This document shows positions 1 to 7,622 of a DNA stretch of 64,000 bases, in pieces. Source of the stretch: Actinomycetota bacterium (lineage in GTDB: Bacteria; Actinomycetota; Thermoleophilia; RBG-16-64-13); assembly GCA_016278725.1 (NCBI GenBank), contig JADQBG010000002.1, positions 1-64,000 on the forward strand, given 5' to 3'. The position numbers and the translations under genes are program-made. Positions within the stretch are counted from its first letter, which is position 1; each line of letters begins with the position of its first letter. Below the pieces are notes generated by a model. That model searched no databases and was not told the origin of the DNA. It saw only the letters and a program-made list of their open reading frames with translations.

Positions 1-67
1 GGGGTAGCCCGGGTCCGTCCGCCCCCCCCGCGCCGCCGGCGGGCTTCCCCGCGTGCCCGCGTGTACG

Positions 68-117
68 GGCCCGTGAAGCCGCAGCGTGACGGTCTGACCT
101 GGCCCGAAGCCGCAGCG
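68..117. repeat. short imperfect tandem repeat upstream of tRNA-Arg
   Basis: A roughly 19-base segment (68-86) recurs at 101-117 with a 2-base deletion, and the bases after each copy again share a short 'gtctga' string. The spacing is about 33 bases. The rest of positions 1-160 shows no gene I can support. It is GC-rich and may be the tail of an upstream transcription unit that lies outside the window. Confidence 0.4.
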
Positions 118-162
118 CGCCCGTCTGATTTCCGGCGATGGCACGCTCGAGCGCAGGCAGGC

Positions 163-168
163 TATAAT
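163..168 (+). promoter_or_regulatory. -10 box of the tRNA-Arg promoter
   Basis: A perfect TATAAT lies 10 bases upstream of the tRNA 5' end, which would place the transcription start within a few bases of the mature end. I see no convincing -35 hexamer 16-18 bases further upstream. The TGGCAC at 139-144 is not a good match. Confidence 0.6.
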
Positions 169-178
169 TGGCCTTCGG

Positions 179-254
179 GCCCTCGTAGCTCAGCGGATAG
201 AGCACTAGCCTCCGGAGCTAGGTGTCGCAGGTTCGATTCCTGCCGAGGGTACCA
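179..254 (+). tRNA. tRNA-Arg (CCG anticodon)
   Basis: A 76-base cloverleaf with the CCA end encoded. The acceptor stem is 179-185 with 244-250 (one G-U pair). The anticodon stem is 205-209 with 217-221, closing a loop whose middle bases 212-214 are CCG, so it reads CGG arginine codons. The T arm is 227-231 with 239-243 around the standard TTCGATT loop. The TATAAT box just upstream suggests it is transcribed as a single gene. Confidence 0.96.
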
Positions 255-347
255 TCAGCGCCGGCGAGGACCTCACGTCCCGCCGGCGGTTCTTTCGGGG
301 GAGGCGCGGTGGAAGAGCGAGATTCCGGATCGGCTCGAGGCGAGCGG

Positions 348-1031
348 ATGCGCCTCGACAAGGAGGCCTTCGTTCTTCGCACCCTGCGTGAGAAGGTGGC
401 GGGCGTCGATCTGCGGGATGCGGCCACCGCCCTTGGCGCCGAATACGACGCGGACACCGGGCGTCTTTTGGTTCAGATTCTGAACGAGCATTTCGCCCTT
501 ACTCCTGAACTCGAGGCTTTCCGACTGCGGCCCGCCGATGAGACCGGCGAGCCGGGGACGGCCACGGGGCCGGCATCGGGACAAGCGGAGCCCGCTGCCG
601 AGCAACCCGCCACCTACGAAGAAACCGGGGTGATCCTCAATTCGCTCATGATGCCGGGAGGCAAGCCGGGGGAGGGCTGGCAGGCTTTTCGCGAGTTGGC
701 CGCGGGGCACGCGCAGGACTTCCGCCTGGACGTCGAGCAACCTCTGGCGGAGGAGGCCGAGTTATTGGTCGAACGGGTTCCCGCGATCGCCAATCGCCTC
801 GGCGGAGAGTTGGTCGAGGCGGTCGGGGGTAGCGATCTCGCGGTCGTGTTCGAGGGGTACCCGGGCGTGCGCCTTTTGCTCCAGCTTTACCGGGAAGACA
901 TGGAGTTTCCCACCGACGCCCGCGTGCTCTTTTCCGCCGGTTCTGACCGCTTTCTGCCGCCCGGATGCCTGGAAGAATTGGGTCACCGTCTGTCGGAGCG
1001 GCTGATTGCCGAGGCCAAGAGGCCCAAGTAA
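348..1031 (+). CDS. DUF3786-type protein of unknown function
   Basis: A 227-residue soluble protein with no signal peptide or membrane segment. The C-terminal half resembles the DUF3786 family: a hydrophobic 'GYPGVRLLLQLYREDMEFP' stretch is followed by 'ARVLFSAGSDRFLPPGCLEELG', the family's typical end. An N-terminal helical part and a Pro/Ala/Glu-rich linker (about residues 65-90) precede it. I chose the ATG at 348. The frame stays open further 5' but would run back into the tRNA gene. The family occurs mostly in anaerobes and has no established reaction. Neighbours (a tRNA, a Cys-rich small protein, lipB) do not define its role. A link to metal or cofactor metabolism is only a guess. Confidence 0.75.
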   Translation: MRLDKEAFVLRTLREKVAGVDLRDAATALGAEYDADTGRLLVQILNEHFALTPELEAFRLRPADETGEPGTATGPASGQAEPAAEQPATYEETGVILNSLMMPGGKPGEGWQAFRELAAGHAQDFRLDVEQPLAEEAELLVERVPAIANRLGGELVEAVGGSDLAVVFEGYPGVRLLLQLYREDMEFPTDARVLFSAGSDRFLPPGCLEELGHRLSERLIAEAKRPK

Positions 1032-1169
1032 CCTCAGGATTAAAAATCCTGCAATTTGCGGAAAGTTCTCCCGCACCCCACTTGCTAACCGAAGGTCTCG
1101 GTCGTTAAGGTGGCGTAGTCAGACCGAGCCGAAGAAGCTCTCAAACCGACCCGAAGGAAAGGACCGTGA

Positions 1170-1376
1170 ATGCCCGCGCATTCTGTTGTCAAGGCCACCT
1201 GCGAGAACTGCTTCTTCGGTGTCGAACTCCTGTGCTGCATTCACACCGATCAGGGCGTTTGCCCCACCTACCGCGCCCATGACAGCGAGCGCTCCGTGTG
1301 CCTGCGAAGAGACCGCCGCGAGACCGAGAAACCGCCCGCGACCGCTGCTGTCTCCGCCTACAGTAGGGGCGCTTAG
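1170..1376 (+). CDS. small cysteine-rich protein, unknown
   Basis: A 68-residue protein with six cysteines (residues 11, 14, 22, 23, 31, 44) in its first two thirds, arranged CxxC, CC and CP, which suggests a metal-binding or Fe-S knuckle. The tail is charged and then Ala/Ser-rich. A good ribosome binding site (aggaaagga, ending about 7 bases before the ATG) supports translation. It sits between the DUF3786 gene and the convergent lipB. I do not recognise the family. It could be a zinc-binding accessory protein, or a spurious frame if the cysteine spacing is not conserved in relatives. Confidence 0.55.
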   Translation: MPAHSVVKATCENCFFGVELLCCIHTDQGVCPTYRAHDSERSVCLRRDRRETEKPPATAAVSAYSRGA

Positions 1377-1416
1377 GCAAACTTCCCGGGCGAACGGCAC
1401 CGTCCCGTCCGGTGGT

Positions 1417-2136
1417 CTAGCTTCGGTCCAAACCGAGTTCGGCTTCGACCTCGCTCCAGGTCACGCGACGAATGGCCGCCAGCGGGCGGCCGAAAACTCT
1501 CTCGAATTCAACCCGATATCGATTCTTGATCGCGGCCATCTCCGGGGCGGCCCCCGTCAATTCGGCAATACTGGTCTGCCTGAGTTCCGCCTCGCCGCAG
1601 GAAACGATGGCGTCGAAGAGGCTAAGGTTAGGGTTGACGTTTAGGGAAGTCCCATGGCTGGCGACCCAGCGCTCGCAGCGCAGTCCCACGGAGGCGATCT
1701 TGCGGCCCTCTGCGTAGAGTCCCGGTTTCCCCTCCCGGCGGACGGCGTGGACTCCGCAGCCGATGAGGACCTCGATCAACACATGCTCGAGCCCCCTGAC
1801 CAGCGCCCGCAGATCGCGCCGGGGAATGGGCATGACCGGGTAGGAGATCAGCTGGCCCGGGGCGTGGAGAGTGGCTTGGCCGCCGCGCTCCGATTCCAGC
1901 ACCCGGACCCCTGAGCTGGCCAGCGCCTCGCGCGGGCGGCGCAGGTCCTGCTCGCCGCCCCGACTGCCCAGCGTGATCACCGGCGGGTGCTCGAGCAGCA
2001 GGAGCACACCTCCCGCAGACAGCCTGCCCTCTGCCACCGCGCGGCGGAGCCTGCCCTGGAGGCTCTGAACCTCTTCGTAGGGGGCCAGGCTCAGATCGAG
2101 AACCGGCATCTCCCGTTCTCTCATTGGCGATGGCAT
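1417..2136 (-). CDS. lipB: octanoyl-[ACP]:protein N-octanoyltransferase (lipoyl synthesis)
   Basis: LipB moves octanoate from acyl carrier protein to a lysine of lipoyl domains (pyruvate/2-oxoacid dehydrogenases, glycine cleavage H protein), the first step of cytoplasmic lipoate synthesis. The 239-residue length is normal. Visible motifs are RGGQATLHAPGQL (about 84-96; the usual form is RGGxxTYHGPGQ), GRKIASVGLR with the conserved Lys146, HGTSLNV, and the acyl-accepting Cys180 in 'VSCG'. The Tyr-to-Leu and Gly-to-Ala changes in the first motif are unusual but conservative. The start is uncertain: ATGs at residues 1, 5 and 10 all lack a strong binding site, and family alignment would favour residue 10. 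No lipA is visible in the window. A lipoate ligase is the main alternative, but the Cys/Lys arrangement fits LipB. Confidence 0.88.
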   Translation of the reverse strand: MPSPMREREMPVLDLSLAPYEEVQSLQGRLRRAVAEGRLSAGGVLLLLEHPPVITLGSRGGEQDLRRPREALASSGVRVLESERGGQATLHAPGQLISYPVMPIPRRDLRALVRGLEHVLIEVLIGCGVHAVRREGKPGLYAEGRKIASVGLRCERWVASHGTSLNVNPNLSLFDAIVSCGEAELRQTSIAELTGAAPEMAAIKNRYRVEFERVFGRPLAAIRRVTWSEVEAELGLDRS

Positions 2137-2317
2137 GGCGCTGGTGCGGTCATGGCTTGGAGGTTACTCGGTGGACCTGGGGCCGTCCAGACCGGGAGAC
2201 GGCTCGGGCAGGCCGGCGCTTGTGCGCCGAGGGCCCGCTGTGAGAGACTCCAACGCGAAATCGGAATGGCTTCCCGCTTGGCGGGAGGGTTCTATCTCAT
2301 ATCCCAGGAGGCCGTTG

Positions 2318-2632
2318 GTGAAGAAGTACGATCCCTTGTGGGAACTGGCCGGCCAGAAGCGCGCTCTCGTCGGCATGGAAGAGGACGTAGACGGACGTTG
2401 TCCCGTCTGCCACGCCACCCTTCACGTCGAGAAGGACACGCCGGATCGGGCATCCGTGGAGTGCGGTCTGTGCGGCGCGGAACTGGTGCTCAAGCTCGGG
2501 GATCCGGTTGAGCTGGCGATAGCCTCGACCGAGCCTCTCGACGAAGACGCGGCGCCTTCAGAGGATGTCGTGGGTCAGGAAGGCCACCTGGGCGAGCCGG
2601 CGGTCACCGACTCGGTCAACGACGACCTGTAG
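2318..2632 (+). CDS. small zinc-ribbon protein, unknown
   Basis: A 104-residue protein with one four-cysteine zinc ribbon: CPVC (28-31) and CGLC (49-52), 17 residues apart. A short acidic C-terminal tail follows. The GTG at 2318 is preceded at 2306-2311 by a perfect AGGAGG with 6-base spacing, which is why I prefer it to the longer frame that begins at 2135 and overlaps the lipB start. It is divergent from lipB and ends just before a terminator-like hairpin facing the deacetylase gene. No enzymatic signature is visible. A nucleic-acid or protein-binding adaptor is plausible, but the function is unknown. Confidence 0.65.
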   Translation: MKKYDPLWELAGQKRALVGMEEDVDGRCPVCHATLHVEKDTPDRASVECGLCGAELVLKLGDPVELAIASTEPLDEDAAPSEDVVGQEGHLGEPAVTDSVNDDL

Positions 2633-2644
2633 ATTGAATCCCAA

Positions 2645-2666
2645 GGGCCGGCCCAACAGCCGGCCC
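2645..2666. terminator. hairpin between convergent genes
   Basis: An 8-bp perfect stem (2645-2652 with 2659-2666) with a 6-base loop sits between the ends of two convergent genes, so it can serve both strands. There is no T-tract, so termination strength is uncertain. Confidence 0.55.
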
Positions 2667-2692
2667 CCAGGGGGACGGTAACCGGGAGGTTT

Positions 2693-3751
2693 CTAGTAGG
2701 TGATGGTGGGGCGGCCCAGGTCGCCCGCGGGTTGGCCCAAGTCCTCGGCCAACTCCTTCGGAAAAGACACGGCCGCGGGATCGCCGTCCGAGATGTAGCG
2801 CAACGAGGGATTGCTCTCGAAGTTCGAGATCATCTGATCCAAAGCGTCACCCCGGACGATAGTGCGCGGGATGTGCAGCGCTTTGAAATCGGTGGAGAAG
2901 GGGGAGAGGCTCACGCCTCCGCTGACCTCGACGGCGGCCGTGTAGGTGTATTTGGCCCCCTCGTATTCACCGGCGAAGATGCCGTCGTCTTCGGGGTACT
3001 CGCCAAACGGCACCGATAGCGAACTCACCCGGTAATCGCCCCCGGCCATCGTTTCGATCTCCCCTTTGGAGACGGCCAACTGCTTGACCGCGTCCTCGGT
3101 GTAGGCTTCCTTCAAATTCAGGTGGCTGATGGTGTGGCTGCCCGCCTCGTAGCCCATTTCGACCAACTGCTGCACCTTTTCCTGCTTCAGGTCCGGCTGG
3201 CCGAACACCACGTTGTTATCCGGCTGGACGTCGAGCAGTAAGAAGAAGGTCGCCTTCTGCGCCCAACCGCCGGCTTCGGTTGCGGCGTTCAGGATTCCGA
3301 TGCCGCTCTCCGGGTCGATGCTGCCGTCGTCGTTCAGACGGAACTGACCAGGGCTCGAGTCGTCGAAGGTGAGGACCACCGGGGTCTTTCCCGCGGGCAC
3401 GTTCATGTTGCCCTCGACCATGTCTCGGAGGTTGATCGGGTAAAAACCGGCTTCTTTCAGCTTGGCGATATCCTGGCGGAAGTTCTCCGGGGTGCGGGTC
3501 CATTCGGCTTCCGGAGTTCCGATCTTGTGGTACTCGAGCACCGGGATCTGCCCCATCTCGTTGGCCCCGACCGCCGCCGCCTGCTCCGGTGTCATTGCCT
3601 GGACCAGACTGGTATCGGTGGTTGGTTCCTCCGAGGCGGCCTTAGCCGGATCTCCATCGGCTCCGCCGAAGATCAGTCCCCCGACGAGCCCGGAGAGAGC
3701 GCCGATCACGAAGGCGACGCCTAGGAAGCGGATGACGTTGTCATAACGCAT
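2693..3751 (-). CDS. exported polysaccharide deacetylase (NodB/CE4 family)
   Basis: A 352-residue protein with an N-terminal hydrophobic segment (about residues 8-29) that acts as a signal anchor or signal peptide. A low-complexity linker and a NodB-homology domain follow. The domain shows LTFDD (catalytic Asp plus metal Asp), SHTISHL (the H-x3-H metal ligands) and SVPFGEYP. The family removes N- or O-acetyl groups from peptidoglycan, chitin-like or capsular polysaccharides outside the membrane. Between the TFDD and SHT motifs lies an Asn/Asp-rich insert. A GTG at 3769 in the same frame is an alternative start. It is divergent from a membrane-anchored glycoside-hydrolase-like protein, about 160 bases away, so the two may act on the same envelope polymer. 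Confidence 0.85.
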   Translation of the reverse strand: MRYDNVIRFLGVAFVIGALSGLVGGLIFGGADGDPAKAASEEPTTDTSLVQAMTPEQAAAVGANEMGQIPVLEYHKIGTPEAEWTRTPENFRQDIAKLKEAGFYPINLRDMVEGNMNVPAGKTPVVLTFDDSSPGQFRLNDDGSIDPESGIGILNAATEAGGWAQKATFFLLLDVQPDNNVVFGQPDLKQEKVQQLVEMGYEAGSHTISHLNLKEAYTEDAVKQLAVSKGEIETMAGGDYRVSSLSVPFGEYPEDDGIFAGEYEGAKYTYTAAVEVSGGVSLSPFSTDFKALHIPRTIVRGDALDQMISNFESNPSLRYISDGDPAAVSFPKELAEDLGQPAGDLGRPTITY

Positions 3752-3912
3752 GGTGGCGTACTGTAACACCTGTTTTGGGAAGCGGCCATCGCTCGGGGAA
3801 GTATTTCTCTCCGCCGCCCGAGGATCCCCCGATCGGCCGCATGACCCCCTCCGGCCGGGACCGTTTGCCTTCGCGCCACTCTGCTAGACTACCGCTGCTG
3901 AAAGAGAACACT

Positions 3913-5205
3913 ATGGCGGTCGGAAGTATGTACAACTCACCCCTCTCAGACCCAAGACGAAAAGGCCGGAAACGGCGGCGGCAGGCCCCGCTCATGGCCG
4001 CGGCCATCCTGGTCGGAGCGGTGCTGTCCTTCGTTCTTGCCTTTTCTTTTTTCTGGCAGTTGGGCGATCGTGTGGTCGGAGGAGAGTTTGACGTGGGGAT
4101 GCCCTCCATCGGCTTTCCCTCCATAGGGCTTCCCTCCCTTCCCGGTTTTGGGGGTGATGAGGAAGCGATCGCGGCGGTTCCGGCACGTGAGTATCCGGTT
4201 ACCCCGGACGTCAGCCTGGGCCATTTCCGCGACCAGGCTTACCGGCCGGTCAAAGGGATCTATCTCTCCAGTTGGGCGGCGGGGCACAACGGCATCCTTA
4301 CGGACCAACTCGCTCTGGTGGACCGCACGGAAATCAACGCCATGGTGATCGACGTCAAGGACGCCACCGGCTACGTCACCTACGACGCCAATGTCCAACT
4401 CTCCGACGAGTTGGGGATGGAAGAGGAGCGCATCCGCGATATCGACGGCCTCATGGCCACTCTGCGCGAACACGACATCGTTCCCATCGCCCGCATCGTG
4501 GTCTTCAAGGATCCATTGCTGGCGGAGAAGCACCCGGAGTGGGCGGTGCAGAACGTCAACGGCGGCGTCTGGAAAGACAACAAGGGCTTCGCCTACATGA
4601 ACCCCTACCGCCGCGAGGTCTGGGACTACGTGCTCGACGTGGCCGAGGATGCGGTCAGCCACGGCTTCCGGGAGATCCAATGGGACTACGTGCGCTTCCC
4701 CAGCGACGGCAAGATTTCCGAAACCAGCTACCCGAGCGAGTACGGCCCCAAGGAAGACGCCATCGCCGACTTCCTCGCCTACAGCCGGAAGCGGCTCGAA
4801 CCCCTGGGTGTGTGGGTTTCGGCCGACGTGTTCGGCCTCACTCTCTACGAGAAGAACGACATGGGCATCGGGCAGAAGATCGAGAAGGTTGCGCGTAGCG
4901 TGGACATCGTCTCTCCCATGATCTACCCCTCGCACTACTACAGCGGCCACTACAATCTGGAAAACCCAAACGCCCACCCCTACGACGTGGTCAAGCTGGC
5001 CACGGCGGACGCCACCCGCAGGATGGACGGCACCGGCGCGATCTACCGGCCCTGGCTGCAGGACTTTTCCCTGGGGGGAGTCGAGTACGGGGTGGAAGAG
5101 GTCAAGGCTCAGATCCGGGCCGTCGAAGAGCAGGGTTATAACGAGTGGATTCTCTGGGATCCCTCGGTGAAGTACGTAGAGGGAGCCCTGCGTCCCGCGA
5201 GCTAG
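3913..5205 (+). CDS. membrane-anchored glycoside-hydrolase-like protein (DUF4015 type)
   Basis: A 430-residue protein with a strongly basic N-terminus (KGRKRRRQ), one transmembrane helix (about 27-50), a short Gly/Pro/Phe-repeat linker ('MPSIGFPSIGLPSLP') and a large TIM-barrel-like domain. That domain begins 'RPVKGIYLSSWAAG' and contains 'INAMVIDVKDATGYVTYD', 'IQWDYVRFPSDG' and 'SPMIYPSHY', all typical of the putative glycoside hydrolase family formerly called DUF4015. The catalytic site would face the outside. The substrate is not established; a cell-surface polysaccharide is likely. I chose the ATG at 3913 because the longer frame adds only non-coding-looking sequence and a possible -10 (tagact, 3886-3891) lies inside it. 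It is convergent with the acetyltransferase that follows. Confidence 0.85.
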   Translation: MAVGSMYNSPLSDPRRKGRKRRRQAPLMAAAILVGAVLSFVLAFSFFWQLGDRVVGGEFDVGMPSIGFPSIGLPSLPGFGGDEEAIAAVPAREYPVTPDVSLGHFRDQAYRPVKGIYLSSWAAGHNGILTDQLALVDRTEINAMVIDVKDATGYVTYDANVQLSDELGMEEERIRDIDGLMATLREHDIVPIARIVVFKDPLLAEKHPEWAVQNVNGGVWKDNKGFAYMNPYRREVWDYVLDVAEDAVSHGFREIQWDYVRFPSDGKISETSYPSEYGPKEDAIADFLAYSRKRLEPLGVWVSADVFGLTLYEKNDMGIGQKIEKVARSVDIVSPMIYPSHYYSGHYNLENPNAHPYDVVKLATADATRRMDGTGAIYRPWLQDFSLGGVEYGVEEVKAQIRAVEEQGYNEWILWDPSVKYVEGALRPAS

Positions 5206-5258
5206 ACTCCCGCGACCGGGGCCGGTCTCCCGGGCGGCGGCCAACCCGGCTGAGAGGC

Positions 5259-5732
5259 CTAGGCGGCCGCGGCTTCGATCGTTCTCGTGAGCGCCACCTC
5301 GCCGCAGTCGGGAAAGTGCGGGCAGTGGATGCACTCCTGCCAGATCTTGTGCGGAAGCTCCGCCTTGTCCACCTCGGCGAAACCCAGGTGTGAGAAGAAG
5401 TCGGGCACGAAGGTGAGCACGAAGACCTTGGAGATGCCCAGCCGCACGGCTTCGTCGATTGCCTCGGCGACCAGCCGCCGGCCGAGGCCCCTTCCCTGAT
5501 GCGTGGTGGCCACCGCCATCGAACGAATCTCCGCCAGGTCGCTCCAGGAGATGTGCAGGCCGATGACGCCCACGACCTGATCCCCCTCCACGGCCACGGC
5601 GTAGTCGCGCAGGTGCTCGTACAGGCTGTGCAGCGAGCGCGGCAGCATCACGCCGTTTTCGGCGTGACCGTTGATCAGCTTGTGGATCGGGGCGACGTCC
5701 GCGATTCCGGCTTTGCGAACAAGAATGGCCAT
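5259..5732 (-). CDS. GNAT N-acetyltransferase, ArgA-like (N-acetylglutamate synthase type)
   Basis: A 157-residue single GNAT domain. It has the acetyl-CoA pyrophosphate loop 'QGRGLGRRL' after 'LAEIRSMAV', and 'FVLTFVPDFFSHLGF' near the end. The C-terminal 'ELPHKIWQECIHCPHFPDC' with clustered cysteines matches the short ArgA-like acetyltransferases of Geobacter-type bacteria, which are thought to make N-acetylglutamate for arginine synthesis. I used the internal ATG at 5732; the frame upstream of it is low-complexity and lacks a ribosome site. No other arginine genes are nearby, so the substrate is inferred from family resemblance only. A generic GNAT with another substrate is possible. Confidence 0.8.
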   Translation of the reverse strand: MAILVRKAGIADVAPIHKLINGHAENGVMLPRSLHSLYEHLRDYAVAVEGDQVVGVIGLHISWSDLAEIRSMAVATTHQGRGLGRRLVAEAIDEAVRLGISKVFVLTFVPDFFSHLGFAEVDKAELPHKIWQECIHCPHFPDCGEVALTRTIEAAAA

Positions 5733-5841
5733 ACGGCAGATTCTACCGCGAGCGGCCGGAAGCGGCGAAGAGGGTTCTAGCCGGCCCCGCTTTGGTGTAT
5801 GTTGGTCGGCCAACCCTGCCCGTGTGCCCGGAGGACGCCAA

Positions 5842-6267
5842 TTGTCCGTATCTCAGCTTTCCGTCTTCGTCGAGAACAAGGCCGGCCGCGTCGCCGAAGT
5901 CATGAGACTGGTCGCCGATCAAGGCCTCAAGGTGGTCGGCTTCACCATCGCCGACACCATCGACTACGGCATCGCGCGTCTGGTGGTCGACCGCTCAGAT
6001 GACGCGGCGGCAGCCCTGCGGGAGCAGGGGTTTACCATCATCGACAATCAGGTGGTTTGCGTCGAGACGGGCGAGGCCGGGGCCGACCTGGCGTCGCTTG
6101 TGGGCCTGCTCTCGTCGAGCGGGATCAACGTGGAGTACATGTACCTGACCACGAGGCATGCCGCCATCGTCAAGGTGGAGGATTGCCGGCAAACCGAGCG
6201 GCTTCTTCGGGAAAATGGGTTCGCGGTCCTCGACGGCGAGGATCTTCTGGCCATGGGGCAGTGTTAG
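5842..6267 (+). CDS. tandem ACT-domain protein
   Basis: A 141-residue protein made of two ACT domains: one from 'QLSVFVENKAGRVAEVM' (about 4-68) and one starting about residue 72 and reaching 'VKVEDCRQTERLLRENGF'. ACT pairs bind amino acids or related small ligands and usually act as sensors. The start is TTG at 5842, set by GGAGG at 5830-5834 with a 7-base spacer; no ATG lies near. Stand-alone two-ACT proteins of this kind are often encoded beside phenylacetate-CoA-ligase-like enzymes and LIV transporters, as here. It may sense the imported or activated compound. It has no DNA-binding domain, so any control must go through another protein. Confidence 0.88.
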   Translation: MSVSQLSVFVENKAGRVAEVMRLVADQGLKVVGFTIADTIDYGIARLVVDRSDDAAAALREQGFTIIDNQVVCVETGEAGADLASLVGLLSSSGINVEYMYLTTRHAAIVKVEDCRQTERLLRENGFAVLDGEDLLAMGQC

Positions 6268-6343
6268 CTCGAAATTTAGAGAGGCGATGCAGGACGGTCC
6301 GGGGGGCGCGGTCCGAATCGCCGCAAATGCACGGGGGTGCGTG

Positions 6344-7618
6344 ATGCGTGTTAGGAAATTGGCAATGGCACTGGTGGTCGTTCTCGGGCTCCTGCTCTTC
6401 GCAGGCTTGGGGTGTGGCGGCGACGAAACCTCCACAGACGACACCACCGCGGACACCGCGGCTGCGACCGAAACCAGCGCCGGCGAGACCGGCGACACCA
6501 CGGAGACCAGTGAAGCCGGCGGGCAGGCGGCCGCGCCCACGGGTGAGCCGATCGTGTTCGGGGCTGTGGTTTCGGCCACCGGTCCGGCGGCAGCATTGGG
6601 CGAGCAGGAGCGCGCCGCCCTGGAGATGCTCGAGGGACAGCTCAACGACCGGGGCGGGCTGTTGGGACGTCCGGTCGACATCGTCATCGAAGACGACCAG
6701 TCGAACCCCAACGAGGCAGTGACGGCGACCAACAAGCTGATCCAGCAGGACGGCGCCGTAGCGATCATCGGCGGGACCATCTCTCCCTCCACTCTGGCCA
6801 TGAAACCCATCACCGCGCGCGAGGGGATTCCCCAGGTGACCATGTCCGCGGCCAACGCCATCACGGATGAGCCGCCGATCGAGTGGATGTGGCGCACGCC
6901 GCCCAAGGATGCTCTCGCGGTTGCCCGAGCCCTCACCTATGTCTCCGAAGAGTTGGGGGTCACCCGGATCGCGGTGCTCCACGACGAGAACGCCTTCGGC
7001 TCCTCGGGCCTCGCTGAGATCGAGAAGAGCGCGGCGGACTACGGGCTCGAGGTGGTGGCCAAGGAGTCCTACCGGACCGATGAGACCGACCTGACGGCGC
7101 CCCTGACGAAGATCAGGTCGTCCGAACCGGAGGCTCTGGTTGTTTGGGGAACCAATCCCGGCCCCGCCGTGGCCGCCAAGAACATGGATCAGCTGGGAAT
7201 GGATATTCCCTACGTCGGCAGCCACGGGATCGCCAACATGACCTTCATCGATCTCGCCGGCGACGCAGCCGAGGGCGTGGTGTTTCCCGCGGGCAAGTTG
7301 CTGATCCCGGAGTCGATCACCGATCCGGCGCAGAAGGAAGTGGTCGATGGTTTCATCGCGGCCTTCGAAGAGGCCACCGGCCAGAAGCCCAACACCTTCG
7401 CCGGCCACGCCTTTGACTCGGTGGGCCTGCTCGCCAATGCCATCGAGCGCGCCGGCACCACGGAACCCGGTGACATCCAAAAGGCGCTCAACGAGACCAC
7501 CGGCTGGGCGGGACCGGACGGTATCTTCAACTACTCCGAGACCAATCACGATGGCCTAGAGGTCGACGATCTGATCATGGTGCGGATCGAGAACGGTTCC
7601 TGGGTGATGGCCGAGTAG
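6344..7618 (+). CDS. livK: branched-chain-amino-acid-type ABC transporter substrate-binding protein
   Basis: A 424-residue periplasmic-binding-protein-like lipoprotein. The N-terminus has a basic start, a hydrophobic stretch and a lipobox-like 'FAGLGC' (Cys about residue 21; the -3 residue is atypical), then a Thr/Glu/Ala-rich tether to about residue 65. The type I fold follows: 'IVFGAVVSATGPAAALGEQ', 'DRGGLLGRPVDIVIEDDQSN', 'AIIGGTISPSTLAM'. It would capture substrate outside the membrane for LivHMGF. The start is the ATG at 6344 (a GTG precedes it directly). The family binds Leu/Ile/Val but also aromatic acids, amides and urea. The adjacent CoA ligase suggests an aromatic or amino-acid-derived acid, by inference. 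Confidence 0.92.
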   Translation: MRVRKLAMALVVVLGLLLFAGLGCGGDETSTDDTTADTAAATETSAGETGDTTETSEAGGQAAAPTGEPIVFGAVVSATGPAAALGEQERAALEMLEGQLNDRGGLLGRPVDIVIEDDQSNPNEAVTATNKLIQQDGAVAIIGGTISPSTLAMKPITAREGIPQVTMSAANAITDEPPIEWMWRTPPKDALAVARALTYVSEELGVTRIAVLHDENAFGSSGLAEIEKSAADYGLEVVAKESYRTDETDLTAPLTKIRSSEPEALVVWGTNPGPAVAAKNMDQLGMDIPYVGSHGIANMTFIDLAGDAAEGVVFPAGKLLIPESITDPAQKEVVDGFIAAFEEATGQKPNTFAGHAFDSVGLLANAIERAGTTEPGDIQKALNETTGWAGPDGIFNYSETNHDGLEVDDLIMVRIENGSWVMAE

Positions 7619-7622
7619 CGAG

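Noticed and set aside
139-168. Sigma-54 promoter suggested by TGGCAC at 139
   Set aside because: The second element (TTGC) is missing at the right distance; the TATAAT at 163-168 explains the tRNA promoter.
222-347. In-frame 5' extension of the DUF3786 gene into the tRNA
   Set aside because: The start would lie inside the tRNA-Arg gene; the internal ATG at 348 fits the conserved length.
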